NCBI GenBank assembly: GCA_948099385.1
Contig: CANUEZ040000159.1
Coordinates: 6,590,501 to 6,654,500 of the forward strand
Reading direction: 5' to 3'
DNA from: Fasciola hepatica
Lineage: Eukaryota; Platyhelminthes; Trematoda; Plagiorchiida; Fasciolidae
Length of the DNA: 64,000 bases
Shown here: positions 9,292 through 23,622 of the stretch, one piece after another
Position numbering within the stretch: the stretch's first letter is position 1
Layout of the letters: the number at the start of each line of letters is the position of its first letter
Position numbers and translations under genes: made by a program
The notes under the pieces: generated by a model
Seen by the model: the letters and a program-made list of their open reading frames with translations, nothing else
Told to the model about the DNA's origin: nothing
Database searches by the model: none

Positions 9292-12200
9292 GTAAGTGTG
9301 CGGTCCAATACACATCTGTATATAAGGTTAATTTGATACGACAAACTCTGAAGAAGGAAGTTGGTGTGAAAATCGTCGAATTGAACACTGAGAATGCACA
9401 TGTTGAAGGAAGCGATGTTCTGTTCACAGGTATGTTATTCAGCTAATCGGTTAAAGTTCTGTACTTTACTAAACAGTTTGTATGTAACGCTAAGTCAGTG
9501 TCTAAACTATCTTAGATAACACTACAGTAGAGGCAAAACCGCTCCGAAACCGCCCGGTTTTGGCCCGTTTTCGAGCGGTCTCTACGTGGTTTCTGAGTGA
9601 CTTCTAAGCGGTTTATGCGGATCGTATGATAAATGTGATGTGCTGCAATAATTTCCGCCCTCATTTTTATTTCTGAAACCATGAGTTCTTACCAATCGTT
9701 TTTATGTTACCCAATTTACGGCGCATGAGACAGAACAGTCTCTTTGGAAGGTACACTCCCTGAGCTTCTACGATCGCGTTTGTCGTGGAAGCCAACGAGA
9801 AAAGACCATGGAGTGCCAACTGCATGTATTCTCACAGGGCCTGAGCACAGACCGCATGCTAGCTTGTGCCAAGGAAGTGTCGGAAGCAGCGCTTGTAATT
9901 GCCGCGTGCCCGAAATGCAGTTAAGCAAGTGGTAGACAGGATGTGATCGGCTGATCACTATACTATGTAACTTAGCATCAAAGGGCATTTCAGTGTCAGA
10001 ACTGAGATTGGTTCGGAGCGTATCGGGAAATCGATGCGCCATGTGAAATTTTATGGTAAAATTTTATTGTTTAATAACGGGTTGTAAAACCAGTCTTCAA
10101 AAAGGTTACCCGTGGTAACCAAAACGTCGACAATCTACCAACGATTTTGACTACGCTGTGTTATTAAACAAAATTTTACCATTTCAGTGTATTCAAATGA
10201 ATATATTGAGATAAAACGCTCACTAAACAATGTGCAATTCCCCGGTCATCGATGTTTTTCGTATCAATCACTTTCGGTCCGTATAAAATGGCTACTGAAC
10301 AAACCGGTCCGAAACCGATGTTGCGAACGGGCTGTGTGCTACAAGAACAGCTAGCTCGGTTGAGTGGTGATGTGTAGCTAGATGGTAAGACACAAATATG
10401 CTCAGTAGAAGTAGAAAAGAGTTAAATGGCATGGAACAAATCCAAAACGGTCCGCCAATCACGTCCGGATCCCCGGTTAGATAAGTTCCTGAACAATCTC
10501 GAACCAGAAAGAGAAGCTGCGTTGGTGAGTGTCTTATTCCAAGATTTTATTTGCCGCAGCGGGTGATCACTTGTGTATGTTCGGACAAAGTGTGTATTGA
10601 TTGTTTACATTCGAATGTCGGTACAGGGGAGGAGTGCCGTACCAAAGGACAATAAACATGGAAAAGTGGAATGTAGATATCTACACAACTTCCCCGCCAG
10701 TGTTTGTTGTACAAAATAAACGCCCGGTAGCGCGATAGACAGAGAGAATGGGTTAGCGAAAGAAAACGGTAAACAACAAAGCCTTTAAATCTGGCAGCAT
10801 ATCAAGCGTGTCTACCAGAGCGGCTGTTGACAACGGGTGGTTGTTGTGTTGGTGATTTTGGGGATAGTGATGTGGTTTCCCGTGTGTTGATGTGTTACAT
10901 ATCGTTGACGGTAAATGTTGGTGGTGTGTCTATGAATGGTGATGGTGCCGGTGCTGCCGTTGACGCAATACACGGGTTTTAGCCTGTCAGTGGAAATAGT
11001 GTCCGGTTTATCACCTTTCTGAGCAACAGAACACTTGTCTGCACGGCTGAGCACCTTGAGTGGGCCATCATACGGTGATGTGAGCGGTTTGCGTACGGAA
11101 TCGTTACGAATGAGAACGAATGGTGACGATTATAAATCATGTTCAGTGACATGCGAGTGAATGGCGAGTGGGTATGGGGCATAGATGGGACATATAGTGT
11201 CTAAGCTTTTAAACCAACTGAGAGGTGCTACGACTGTCTATAGGCCTAGGTTGAACATACTCACCCGAAAGGCTAATGGTGACGCCAAAAACAAATTCAG
11301 TCGATGTGCAGTGAAGGTCATCTTTTACTGATGATCGCAGATCCAGGAGAACAAGTGGCAGATTTTCGCCCCAACAATGGGGTTTGGCATTTGCCAATCT
11401 GAGTCATCTGTGGCGTCAACGTGACATCCATTTACCTATCAAAGGTCGAGTGTACACTGCAACAGTCAGGCTCGTGCCTCTATATGGTTCAGAAGCATGG
11501 CCGCTGCGGTTGGGGGGTATACGAAGGTTATCGGTATTTGAACAACGATGTCTTCATAGTATCGCTCAAATCTGGTGGGAACACCGTGTGAGCAATGCCA
11601 AGGTTCGGCGGAAAGTCTTAGGTTCAAGGATCAAATCGTTAGACGAAACACTTGAGCTGACCAGGCTAGGATGGTTGGGACATGTGTTGCGCATGCCCCC
11701 TGACAGGATTCGTCGGCAGTTGGTGTGGAGCATGTGCGAAGGTCAGTGCTTCAAACTGTCCCACTAACTCTAGTGAGATGTTCATTCTGCCCACGGATCA
11801 TTTCAGTCTGTTAGCACAAAACACATTGTTCAAATAAGAAGAAACAGTCGTTGCAATACAAAACAGCTGGTTCATGCTTGCATCAAATAGCCTGTCTTCG
11901 GGTTGACTAACTGGTCACACGACCAGTTACCACTTGATGGGAATCCGTTTGCGTTTCATCGGTCCGCTGCCTTGTCACTTGCGTATCCGCTGGCACAAGC
12001 ACTGATCTGGATTCTGGACAGGCGCCGACATGATGATTACTGACCGGAATGGCTGACTATCGACCATGAGTCAGCGCATACTCTCACAGTCAGGCAACAA
12101 TGGATCAGCTTGCTAAAGTTTCGCTGGCTTCGTAAGGTCAAATTGTGTTTGCACCGTGTTGACAACAGGTCTAGACAAAGCGTCAGTCACAGTGTCGTCA

Positions 12201-15200
12201 ACTCCACACACGTAGTGGATATCTGTTGTGAACTGGGAAATGTAATCCAAGTGGCGCGCGTCCCTAGATAAGTATCTGTCTAGCTTGGCATGCAGTGTAT
12301 GAGTGAGAGGTTTGTGATCAGTGTGCGTCCGAAATTGTCATCCCTCAAAAATATGGCAAAGTGACGATTTGCCAAGTAGATAGCGAGAAGTTCCCGAGAA
12401 AGCGTGCTGTATCTAATCTGTGCTGCTGGATGTTTCTATGGAAAGAACACCAATGGTTGAAGTTTGGCTGCACACAATTTGATGGAGCACCGCATTAACC
12501 GCGGTATTGGATGCATCTGTTTTAAGGATCAACTCGGTATTTGGATCAGAGTATGGATGGTGCAGTATGATGGCATCTGCAAGAGCTTGTTTGGCTTTTG
12601 TGAAAGCTATCCCAGCCTCGAGCGTGAAATTGATCGCCTTTGGACTGGACGTAAGTGGGCCGGTTGGGGGCGAAACGGTACACGCACAGTGGAGAATAAA
12701 ACGACGGTAGTAATTCAAAATTTTCAGGAAACTGCGTAGTTGAGTGACCGTCTAAGGTGCAGGAAATGAGAGGATGCTGCGCACCTTGTCTGGGAGGGGT
12801 GTCAAACCGTTTTGATTGATATGGCGCCCGAGAAAGTCGAGGGACAAAACGCCGAACACATATTTACTGAGGTTCAGTTGAAGTCCGTATTGATGGAAAC
12901 GCTGAAGTAGTTGGCGCAGATGGTCGGCTTGCTCCGTTGGAAAGGCTCTGGCAATTAAGATGTCAATGTAGCCAAATACAAATGGTAGACCTCGGAGCAC
13001 TTCGTTGATGAGACGTTGAAACCTTTGAGCAGCGTTTCGCAACCCAAAAGGCATGAATATGCACTCGAACAGACCAAAAGGCATGGTGATAGCAGTCTTC
13101 ATGATGTTTTCTTCGGCCATAGGAATTTGGTGGTATGCTTTCGTGAGGTCGATCTTGGAAAAGATTGTTTTCTCGAAGAGATTCTGTGCGAAATCATGTA
13201 TGTGTGGAATCGGGTACCTATCAGGGACGTTGACGTTGTTGAGGACGCGGTAGTCTTCGCAGGGTCTCCAGTCACCAAATGGCTTCGGAACCATGTGCAA
13301 AGGCGAGACCCATGGGCCCGAAAATGGTCGAATACACTAAGGTTCACCACGTGTTCGAATTCGAGGCGCGCGATACACAGTTTGTTCAGGTTGATTCGGT
13401 GCGGTTGAAAATGAACGGCAGATGAAGATTGTGGGATCGACAGCCAAATAACCAAAGAGTTGATGCATGTGCCGATGCTGAATGCGCAGAGCTTGGTTGT
13501 GATGTCTACCAGTTTGCGATTTTGAGGTCCACTGTAAGGCCAAAGTATGAGGGGAAATCCTCGTCGATAATGGGAGTTTAAACGTCAGCTTGGATGAAAA
13601 CCCCTTAAAAACATCGCTGAAGACTTAAGTCGAGAGTGATTGACCGTTGCCGAATGTTGCAATGGTCGTTTTATTTGCTGTCTGAAGTGTGAACTGAAAT
13701 GGTTCAAAGCGATATTTGGGTGGGGGAATGCCACTATTGTCAGTACCGGTATCGATGATGAATCGGAGGCCGCTGGATCGATCAGCAATGTAAAATAGAC
13801 GAATTGCACATGCAGGGCCAGCGCAACCGTCGCCATTGCTGACTGACTTGGTCGCTTAACTGATTGATAAAAGGAACAAGGAGAAACGCAGCGGCGTGCT
13901 CGAGAGCCGAATGTTGATAAAACCAACACCGTGTTTGTAACCGGTGATTTCGTGACCGTGATCTAGATCGACCAGGTACCTCCTCCGATACAGATTGACG
14001 GGAAGCCAATATGTTTCCCATCAAGCCGACCTGGTTGCACAACATGCAAACGGCTTCTTTGAGGTCCGCAGTGTCATTATTAGCGCGCGGTTAGCAGGAT
14101 GTGGCATCAGGATTGGGAGAAATTGCGCGATTGTTGTCTGGGGCAGGTTTTGCTGATGTCACCGTGGAATCTCGTTGGAGCAGTTTTGGTGAACGTAGTA
14201 ATGGGGCTTGAGGCGGGCGGTGTCATGTAAACATACGGTCTGCCAGTCGGGTAAAAGTCCATTATTCTATCGGCATGTTGGGCCAACTTGTCTAGGATAG
14301 TAGGCTCGATGAAAAGACTTGTTGTATCGGGAGTGGTAGCTTGTCAACCCATATCTCCCGGAGAATGGTGTCGTCCATTTGGCGTCCAGCCAGCAAAGAC
14401 CACGTGATGCATGAGCTGAGACAGTGTTTGGTCTCCGAGTTAAACTAAACAGCGCACGGAAGATGAGCGAAGACGGTCGGTATTCGAGCACCGATGTCTC
14501 CTTAGCATTGCCCGAATATGGTGGGAACACCGTATCAGCAATGCTAAGTTTAGATGTGGGGTGTTGGGAATCAGGGGTGAGTCTGTGGATCGAGTATTGA
14601 ATCTAAACAGGTTCAGGTGGCTGGGACATGTGATCCACATGCCCACCGATAGGCTTTCTCGGCGTCCGCTGTAAACGCGTATGAAAACCTTGACCAGTGG
14701 ACTTGGCCAAGTAGGACATGTTAGACTTCCGAGTTGGGGTCCACGTGATCTTTTTACCAGGTGGTTGTAGACATTAAGTGATATGGCTGGATGGGCTGGT
14801 GGCCAATGGCATAGTTGCATTCGAACTCTTTCTTTGTCTTCCTAATTTTCGCATATTACTTTGATTTTTTGGATCTTTTTCATTTTATGCTTATATTCCT
14901 TTTACCTTTTACTGGGGGATTTTGGAAGGTGGCAGTCGAAACCAAAGCACAGAGGTACGAGATTAGCAGTTGTATGAACTGAACTGAAGTAAAACAGCTC
15001 ACGGGGCGTTTTTCCGGCCGATTTCCGGGTACGCTGAATCACTGCTTCCTCGAGTTTGGTTTAGGAAGCCCTCAGTTGAATGGGGTCGAGGAAGTCTTCC
15101 ACGTCGACGGCGACGTTAAAAGGGGGTGCCTGGACAACGTAAGAATATTTGACGCGCTCGCTGGTAATGTGTCGAGCGGTAAATGCGGCCTCTATTTGCC

Positions 15201-16279
15201 CGAACCACACTCGAGGATCGGTCGGAGCAAAAACAGGTTGCTTGAGGGAAACCGAGTGAATATCGATGGATTCTTTGTCAAATATGGTTGGGCGTGCGAA
15301 ATTCGGACCAAAATTGTGAAAGCTAGTGTTGGGGAAGACAAAGTGAAACTAAGCTCACCAAAATTACACTGTGCTGATCAGTCTGTGTGGTACACTTAGT
15401 AACCGTCAAAACCAAGATAACACTAACAAGCTGAATTAAGCAAGCCGTCTCTTTTTTCTTGAATTGAAGCTAGTGTTCCTCTAAACCAACCGCACTGTTC
15501 TCTGGCGCTGGTTCTTGTTAAAAGGTGTACCAGAGAAATTCATTCCAACCATTAAGTTTCTCTACATGAATGACTGAAGCCGAGTTGGAGCTTACAGTGA
15601 TCTCACCCTAGTTCAGGGTTGTCTCCTTTATTTTCCTCATTAGCTTTGTGATTGGTGGAGTCCAAGATTCTTCGCTACAGTAGTGCGAGGATAGTGGTAC
15701 TGAACTTTATTGGGATGAAAATGTGTCGGACCTTCAATATACAGACAACATCCTTCTTCTGAGTGAAGATCTAGGTCAGTTGCAAGCTTTTCTTAACGGC
15801 TTGACTGACTGTGTATCAATGTTCGGTATGCGTTTTGCACCTTCAGGGTGCAAGATGCTGTTGCAGGACTGGTTGGTCCAACACCGAGCCTAACGGATGT
15901 CGTAGGATCAAACAAATCAGCAGTCTGAGGAAGAAGCAAAACGAGAGCCGTTCGGTAGGCGTTATTGAACAAGCAACTGATGCGTGAGAGCTGAAAATAG
16001 AACGAGCAGGATGACAGTTAGGGGCAACACAGACGTGTTATTTAGTAATACACTCTCGCCCGTTCGGTTTGACTCAACTCGAAAGATCCAAATGAGATTA
16101 CGCTTCTTTGTTACGAAGGTCAAGTGGTCGTGCTCTATGTTGCCGAGTGTAAAGAGATGATGGGTCTGGGGCACAAGGGATATTCGTCTGTTTTATGTGA
16201 TCGTTTGGTGTGGGACTGTATGAGTCGTGCATACTGTCAGTGAGTGGACGCTGCCCATCTTCAACGGGGTCCTCGTCTT

Positions 16280-16345
<66 letters not shown>

Positions 16346-19300
16346 GGTCAGTACTTTTATTCAGTTCAGACACATGGCCGTTACGGGTTGAAGATATGCA
16401 AAGACTATCGGTGTTTGAGCGTGGCTGTCTTTGCAGTATTGCATCGTATTACATTGTATCAGCAATGCTGAGGTCAGGTGCACGATTTTAGGAATCAGAG
16501 ATCAGACTCTGGAGCAAGCGCTGAGTTTGATCAAGTTGTGATGATTGTAGGGTTGAGTTGCGCATGTACACCAATAGACTTTGTTGTACATTGTCCCGCA
16601 AGGCTGGTAGTGGCTGGAGGATAGGTCGGAGCAGTGAGTCCGTGACATTGAAAAATGCTTGAAAACTCAAGCAGTGTAATGGGGCGGGTAGGGCATGTTA
16701 GGCTTCCTGGTTTGGGTTTAGAAGACCCTCTCACCGGATCGTTACTGATAATGAGGGGCATAGTTGGGTTCCACGATAAGCTGTGTACTTGCATTCGAGC
16801 TTTTTCTTCGTCTTCATGATTTCTTGCAATATTTTATGTTTGATTGTTCCTTTCAACATTATTCAATTCGTTTTTGATTGAATGATTCTGAGAGTTGGTA
16901 ACCCAAAACCAGAGGACAGAAGTGCGAGTTTAACGGTTGAAGGAGATGATCTGAACCGAAACGGCAGATTAGACACCACCGGTGTTCCTGTTGTAACATG
17001 GAGTATACTGGACATCTGCCCCCTGGTTTTCCCGGCTCAGTATGGGTCAGTTTATGTAGTTTCTTGGGTCACGAATGCAAACGGGCCATCACACCACATC
17101 GATGTACTGTATCATTGTAATGATGGTTGCGTGCACCGCCATGAGTGAGGTATTAGTCATCACTCAATGTTCATCCTGATTCTGAACGTCCTATGACGCC
17201 ACTGATGAAGTGCATTGCTCTTTAAAGACAGCTGATTAACGTGTGATCGCTGCTGTATGGACGATTGTCTTTGTTTTTAGTTCGATCAGCAGTGGCATGT
17301 GAACAAGGTCGCACAAAAACGGCTTTCGTGATCTTCTGCGCCGGCCTTTTTTCTATTAGCTCAGTCATCTACAGACGAGGATATTCGTATGAACGCCGCA
17401 GATTTTCCATCTCCAGTATCTTCAAGATCTATTTTTACGTCCAAGAAATGCATTCAGCTTACTTATTTTGGACATTGTTTTCACGAATGACAGTGTTCCT
17501 GAGATATCACCGGGTCGGTAGTTCCCACAGGTAAGGGATGTTTAGATCTGTACCACTTACTAGTGAGGAGTCTCTTCTGCCTCTGAACAATCTTTATTAG
17601 TGCAAAGCACAGCGAGTGTATGGTGGTGTATGGGGTGTCTGAGAGGAGTAGCACTTCTGAGTTGGTTGACTGTCGTGTCCCTTGGGGCATCCTCCATCTC
17701 TTTGGTCTCCATCATTCACCCAACTCTCACCTGTGGCTCCGCGAAGCTGAAGCATGCATCAGCGGCCACACCCCAGTAAACCGCTCGACAGGCCGGCTAA
17801 ACCAGGTTGAGGGTTACCGGAGTCTAAAAAACTTCGGCGAGACGGTGTTCGGCACGTGAAGACAGATCCTTCTAAATGGGCGGAAGAGATCTACTGATCC
17901 AACGGCCACAAAGGAGACCTGTTCAACTGCCTGATCCGGCATTCCAGAGGAAGCGAACGAACCGTACAGCAGGTCACCGGCTCCTCTGGGAACACCCTGT
18001 TACCTTGCATTCTGCACCTGAGTGTGCAAGGGCTAGAGGTGCAACCTCGAACAAAAAGTCCGAACGGTGCTGGGGGCATCGCTCCGTACCATACTCCCGC
18101 GACTCTCTGTGGTTATTCACGGAACCTCAAGCTCTCATCATGCTACGGCGTCCCGGGTAAGCGACGCGCCTCGTGTCCCGGTGGTCGAGGTGATAAGCAA
18201 CAAGCTGGGATTATTCGCTGCAGGAAAAGAACACACATAGCCTGTTGGGATATCAGGACGTTTCTAGACGTCGGCAGTCAGTGCATCACAATGCGAACTC
18301 TACATGACTATGACGTAGATATTGCTTGCCTCTCGGAAGTCCGCCTGCCCAACTCAGGTAGCCGACAAATAAAGGTCCCGGGTGTGGATACATCCTATTG
18401 GCTCTATCACAGTGGTCCGAAAGACAACTCCGGTCTCTACGGTGTCGCGTTTGCTCTGAACAAAGCAGCTAATGATGCAGTGATCTATTGGGAACCAGTC
18501 TCATCCGGACTCGCCTTGGCACGTTTTAAAGGCTCCCCGCACGACTTGACGTTGATCGCGATCTATGCTCCAACCAATTCTGCTGATGACGAAACCAAAG
18601 ACGAGTTCTACACTAATTGGCAGCAGGTAATCAAACGGGTTTCGAGGCGCGACGTACTTTTCATCGCAGGAGATTGGAACGCTCGCACAGGTACGGCCGA
18701 TGAATCTACTCGTCATATTCTCGGGAGATTCGGCCTTGGTCAACGCCGCGAGAACGGTGGCCGACTGATTGGTTTAGCCGACATCAACAGAATGGTTGTC
18801 TGCGACACTCGATTTCAACACCCCAAGAAGCACCTACTCACATGGTACTCCAATGACGGTAATACTGCACACCAAATCGACCACATCCTGGCGAGAGCCC
18901 GTTGGGCCTCGTCTGTGGAGGATTGCCGAGCGTACCGAGGTGCAATAACGGGCAATACAAACGGCACCGACCATGTTTCAAAGTTCATCTGTCTACACGT
19001 GCTAAAGTGTCTGCACCCTCTCGGATAAACGTTGCTGCCCTAGAAAATCCAGAGAAGCGAGAAGCGTTGTCACGAGCAATCACAACCCGACAAACCAACG
19101 CAACCAACGCACAAGCAGATGAAGTTTCTGTGTGAGGGCAGTGGACTTGAATGACGAAGACAATCAAGGAAGCTACTTGGACAGTACTCGGGAGAACAAA
19201 AAGGCGGACAAAAGATTGGATCTCGGAGAGCACGCTCCAGCTGTTAACCAGAGGACACGAAGCGCGACTGGCAGGTAGTGACGAACGTTGCAGACTGCAA

Positions 19301-22300
19301 CGAGAGGCCACGCTCGGACAATGCTGATCGCAAAAGATACTGGATAGAAATAGATGAAACAACGGAGACCGCGTCCGGAACTGGTGACTTCGGTAAACTT
19401 TTCCGCCTTATTCGCAACGCCCCTAATAGGTTCTGTAAACCAAATTCCCTTCTTCGTGACATGGCAGGAAACCTAATACCCGAACAGAGCAAGAAAATGG
19501 ACCGATGGGTGGAACACTTTGGTCAGCTGCTCAACCGGCCTACGGACCAGCCAATATTACCCCCTCCAGTCCAGTACCGCCCATCACCACGGAAATCACG
19601 GAAATGATAAACAAACTGAAGGACACAAAGGCTGCTGGGGAAGATGGCATCCCTCCAGAAGTGTATAGAGCATGTTCATCGTCATTGATTGACAGGTTGT
19701 GTACACTTTTTGATTCCATTTGGAGAGAGGAAACATTTCCACCCGATTGGGGAATGTCCATACTGCTGCCCATTCCGAAGAAAGGTGATAAATCGGCATG
19801 TGGGAACTACCGAGGGATCAGCCTCATCGATGTGGCCGCAAAGATCTATGGTGCGTTGTTATTAACCCGTTTCTCCGAGACAAAAGACCAGCGCACTCGC
19901 CCGAACCAAGGGGGCTTCCGCCGTGGCAGAGGCTGTGTGGATCAAATCTTCACACTGCGCCGAATACTGGAGCACCGCTATAAGTTTCAGCAGCCGACGG
20001 TAGCTTGTTTCATCGACTTCCGGGCAGCTTTTGATTCGATGAACTGCGTGTCTCTTTGGACCATAATCCAATCCGATGGGATGCCCGATAAACTTTTAAG
20101 GCTGTAAAGGGGATACTATTCGAAAACCGGTGCTAGGGTTCGTATGTACGGTGAAGAGTCCCGCGAGTTCGCACTCACTACCGGAGTTATGCAGGGCTGT
20201 CCCCTCTCACCGGTGCTGTTCAACTACGCCATCGATTGGACAATGCGACAGGCATTTCACAACTACCCTGGCGTTCAGCTTAGCCAGGAAATATACATCT
20301 CGGACCTGGAGTTCGCAGATGATATTGTTGTGCTTGGAGACTCCTCCGCTACGCTACAACCAATCCTCGACCGAATTAATTCTTTCGCGAGGTCCATCGG
20401 ACTTGAAGTAAACTCAACCAAAACAAAAGCTTTCACAACCCATCGGGGCCCGACAATTCAACAACTGTCCATCAATGATCAACCAGTCGAATACGTCCCT
20501 TCATTCAAATACCCAGGCTCAACTCTGCTTCCGAACGGCCAGGCAAAAGATGAAGTGGTATCACGGATCAGCAGCGCCAGGAGAGCCTTTCTTCAGCTAA
20601 GACGAACGCTGTGGACTCGCAGTGAAATCAGCTTAGGAACCAAAGTTCGTGGTTACCGTGCTGCCATCCGGTCCGTACTCATCTATAGCTGCGAAACCTG
20701 GCCACTACGAGCTGAGGATACCAGAAGGCTGGAGGTTTTCGACCACTGGTGCCTGCGGCAAATCCTCAAAGTCAAGTGGCGCAACAGGGTGTCCAACGAC
20801 GAGGTAAGGAGACGATGCTCTGATATCGATGCTCTCCCCGTCCTCCTCCAACATCGACGACTTCAGTGGTTCAGCCAAACGCTTCGGCTACCCGAGTCAG
20901 AGATAACCGAGCAAACACTCTGCCCCACTTCCTGCCCTGGTTGGCGTTGTCGCCCTGGTGGGCAACTCAAAACGTGGACCAACACACCATAGAAAAGGAC
21001 GTAGAGCTTCTGGGCCTTCGGTCAGTCTATGGAGTCCGGCGATGGAAAAAGGACTGGATGAGGGTCTGTAAGGAGCTCGCCTCCGACCACCGCGCGTGGT
21101 CAGCAATGGTCCGTGATATCCATGGAGCCGACTTATCCTCTCGCAGGAGATAGTCGCGTAAAACCACAACGAGTGTACAGGAAACTGGTCCATGTAACCA
21201 GTCGTTGCGTTGAGCGTATTGGTCCGACTAGTGTGGGCAACCAAGCCTGACAAGATTCATCACTCATTCTATCGATCGATGCCACCAATCGGCTGTTCTG
21301 TCACTTGAGATCTCATTGTCTCAAGCCTTGGGCTTAGCACCGTACCAGTGCTGACTGCCAACATGACTTGGATATTTATCAACGACGAGTTAACACGTAC
21401 CCTTACAGTGGTAAAGGAGATAAGACAGCGTTGAGCCAATTGGAAGTGGGGAGGTAATATAAGAGAATAAAGAGGGAGAAGAAGTGTGAACTTCAAGAGT
21501 ATGTGCACGATCGCCAACTCGATCGGGCATGCGTGTGGAAACCTCAACAAGTTGACTTAGATTGTTGACCAAAGGGAAACCTTCGAATTCGCACCTCACA
21601 GCTGTAGTGTCAGAAGAGTGCAGAAGCCAGTTCCTATTGTGAACAATCAAGTCACCAAGACTAATAACTTGGAGACTGGGGTCTGACCAGAACAAGTTCT
21701 CAGTGCCAGAAGACAATAAATCGAAAATTGAGGGATTGCTACTGTTGGGAGAGCGATAGACGGTACAGAAGTAATGGCTGAAAGTAGGGAACTGGGGCTT
21801 CAGCCACATCAACTGGAACTCGCGGTTGTCAAAGTAGTAGCAACTGACTGGTGGATGTGGGCACAGACACCAGCTTTAGATAAAAATGAGGAATGGAAAT
21901 TGTTGTTTGAAAACTGGAGATGGGTAGTATCCGACGAGGGCAAAATTTGCGTTCCAGTCAAGAATAAGGGAAGGGGACAAAAAGACAGGAGGAAATGATG
22001 CATGAAATCAATTTCGTGGTTCAGACTGCGAATGTTGCTGAGAGCTAGAAGTTCTCCTTTTTGTGAGTGGTGAGTAGACATGAGCGATGGTTTCCTGTGA
22101 GTTGTGAATTTCATGATTTGTTTTGTGAAGCCGGTTACCTAACCCTGGAACTTGGATTGGCGAACCACATAAGTCTTCAATGGGTAAGACTGTGGTATAA
22201 TCCCGGGCAACGGCAGGACCGCCTACCGCCGACCTATCGTCTCGGACGTCGAAGGCTCGAATAGCGCCACCGCTATTCGCCTTGGTGATAGACAGTAATT

Positions 22301-22593
22301 CACTGTCGTCCGATTCGTCGCCGGCTTCGGTTGGCGCTTCCCGTTTCTCTAGTTGGGACCAAAAAGAGGAGGGTTGTCATTGGTTAGAGACGTTGAGGGA
22401 CATGGCTGAAAATAGAAGCCTGTGGCGCGAATGCCGTGAGGTCTGCTCGTCGAACTCTGGTGACCCGTATTCACAAAAACGACATCCCGACAAACAAAAT
22501 GGCAAAATACATCAAAATTTGTACGATGAAAAGCGAAAAGTCAGCTCTTTTCTTCTCTAATTATCTGTTTTATTGCATTGTACTCCCCTTCCT

Positions 22594-22649
<56 letters not shown>

Positions 22650-23556
22650 AAGGGATGTACCCCACAACGCAATGTCGTTGCCACACCTGACCTATTGGGA
22701 CCTTATATCGTTCTTTTCCACTCTAAGTCTTAGGGTCTAGTTGCCGACTGCCTCTAACAGTGCATGTAGTCCTAGAGGCTGAGGGATACACCTCTTCCAC
22801 AGCACTCATGACCAAACACGTAATAAAATGAGGTAAGTCCGACTTTAAGCGAACGGGCAAAAGAGATCCACATCAACGACCCCAAAGATGATCTTGCTAC
22901 CAGTTTATGGAATAACCAAACTTTCATTCAATCATCCCTAGCTTCACAGGCTTCCGTAGGGCCTACCGTCCTGAAGCTGCACTTGTTAATGCAGAGACTG
23001 GAGTTTGACTGAATGAAAAGGGTGGACGAGCCCTTTTAGTTAACTTTCTACTCCAAATGCCTCTGTATGGTCAGGGGTGGGTGTCTCAGGCTCCGAAATG
23101 GCTACTCGTCCTAAAAGCCTCTCGAAATGCTCCCAAATGACTGTGCGGCTTTCGAAGCCTCCTGCTGGGAAGTCCTACTCACTGCCTTGTCGTGACGGAG
23201 GTGTTCCCACTCGAATGAGAGGACAAAAGCAAATGCCCGGCGCTCTCCATCAGGTTGGATGACTGATAGTCAGTCTACTGGAGATGGCTAAACCCTGATT
23301 CCAAACCAACCGTACATGGCGTATGAGGCGTACAACGGTGTGCTCACCGGCATCTGTGGTGGAGAGGTGCACTGAACATCCAGGATGTTTGGCCTCATCC
23401 GAAGGGCGTATGTACTGAGCATTCAGTCACCGGTCCCCAGTGGGTTACGGACCCCACGTTTCGTCCCGCTGCCTGGCGCGTTAGGCTTTGGATAGCTAAA
23501 GGCTCTGATTGTGGATCCTTAAGAAAACCATCAGCTTTGGCTTGGGCAACCTGGCA

Positions 23557-23622
<66 letters not shown>

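Larger units (their letters stand above)
10709..15106. repeat. Long direct repeat, copy B (about 4.4 kb)
   Basis: This is the second copy of the segment at 1-4398, lying inside intron 2 of the DDAH-like gene. It is the more complete copy, because the Gypsy gag reading continues past the repeat end to about 15300. Shared stop codons, shared in-frame deletions and shared nested insertions argue for recent DNA duplication rather than two retrotranspositions. DDAH exons 1 and 2 lie between the two copies. Confidence 0.95.
10812..15300 (-). mobile_element. Degenerate Ty3/Gypsy retrotransposon (copy B)
   Basis: This has the same structure as copy A. The integrase end is at 11397-10812, RNase H around 12450-12100, RT at 13300-12752 with the same YIDILIA defect, protease around 13750-13780, and the finger around 13860-14045. 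Unlike copy A it retains the gag N-terminal part at 15300-15060. Plus-strand LINE tails are nested at about 11392-11768 and 14448-14998. It lies in antisense orientation inside DDAH intron 2. Confidence 0.85.
17600..21160 (+). mobile_element. Nearly full-length RTE-like LINE
   Basis: The element contains a 5' region, an apurinic-type endonuclease, an RT and a C-terminal tail in the right order on the plus strand, co-oriented with the DDAH-like gene. The 5' edge is uncertain, set where family-like GC-rich leader sequence begins. The end is near the stop at 21151-21153 ([10 protein letters not shown]). RTE-type elements copy themselves by target-primed reverse transcription at a nick made by the endonuclease. 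Frameshifts between about 19000 and 19330, at 19560-19600 and at 20107-20140 inactivate this copy, yet the catalytic motifs survive, so it is fairly young. Confidence 0.88.

Noticed and set aside
15301..15420. Primer-binding site of Gypsy copy B (two TTTGGT motifs on the minus strand)
   Set aside because: Neither matches a tRNA 3' end I can name, and the LTR edge cannot be fixed without a second LTR.
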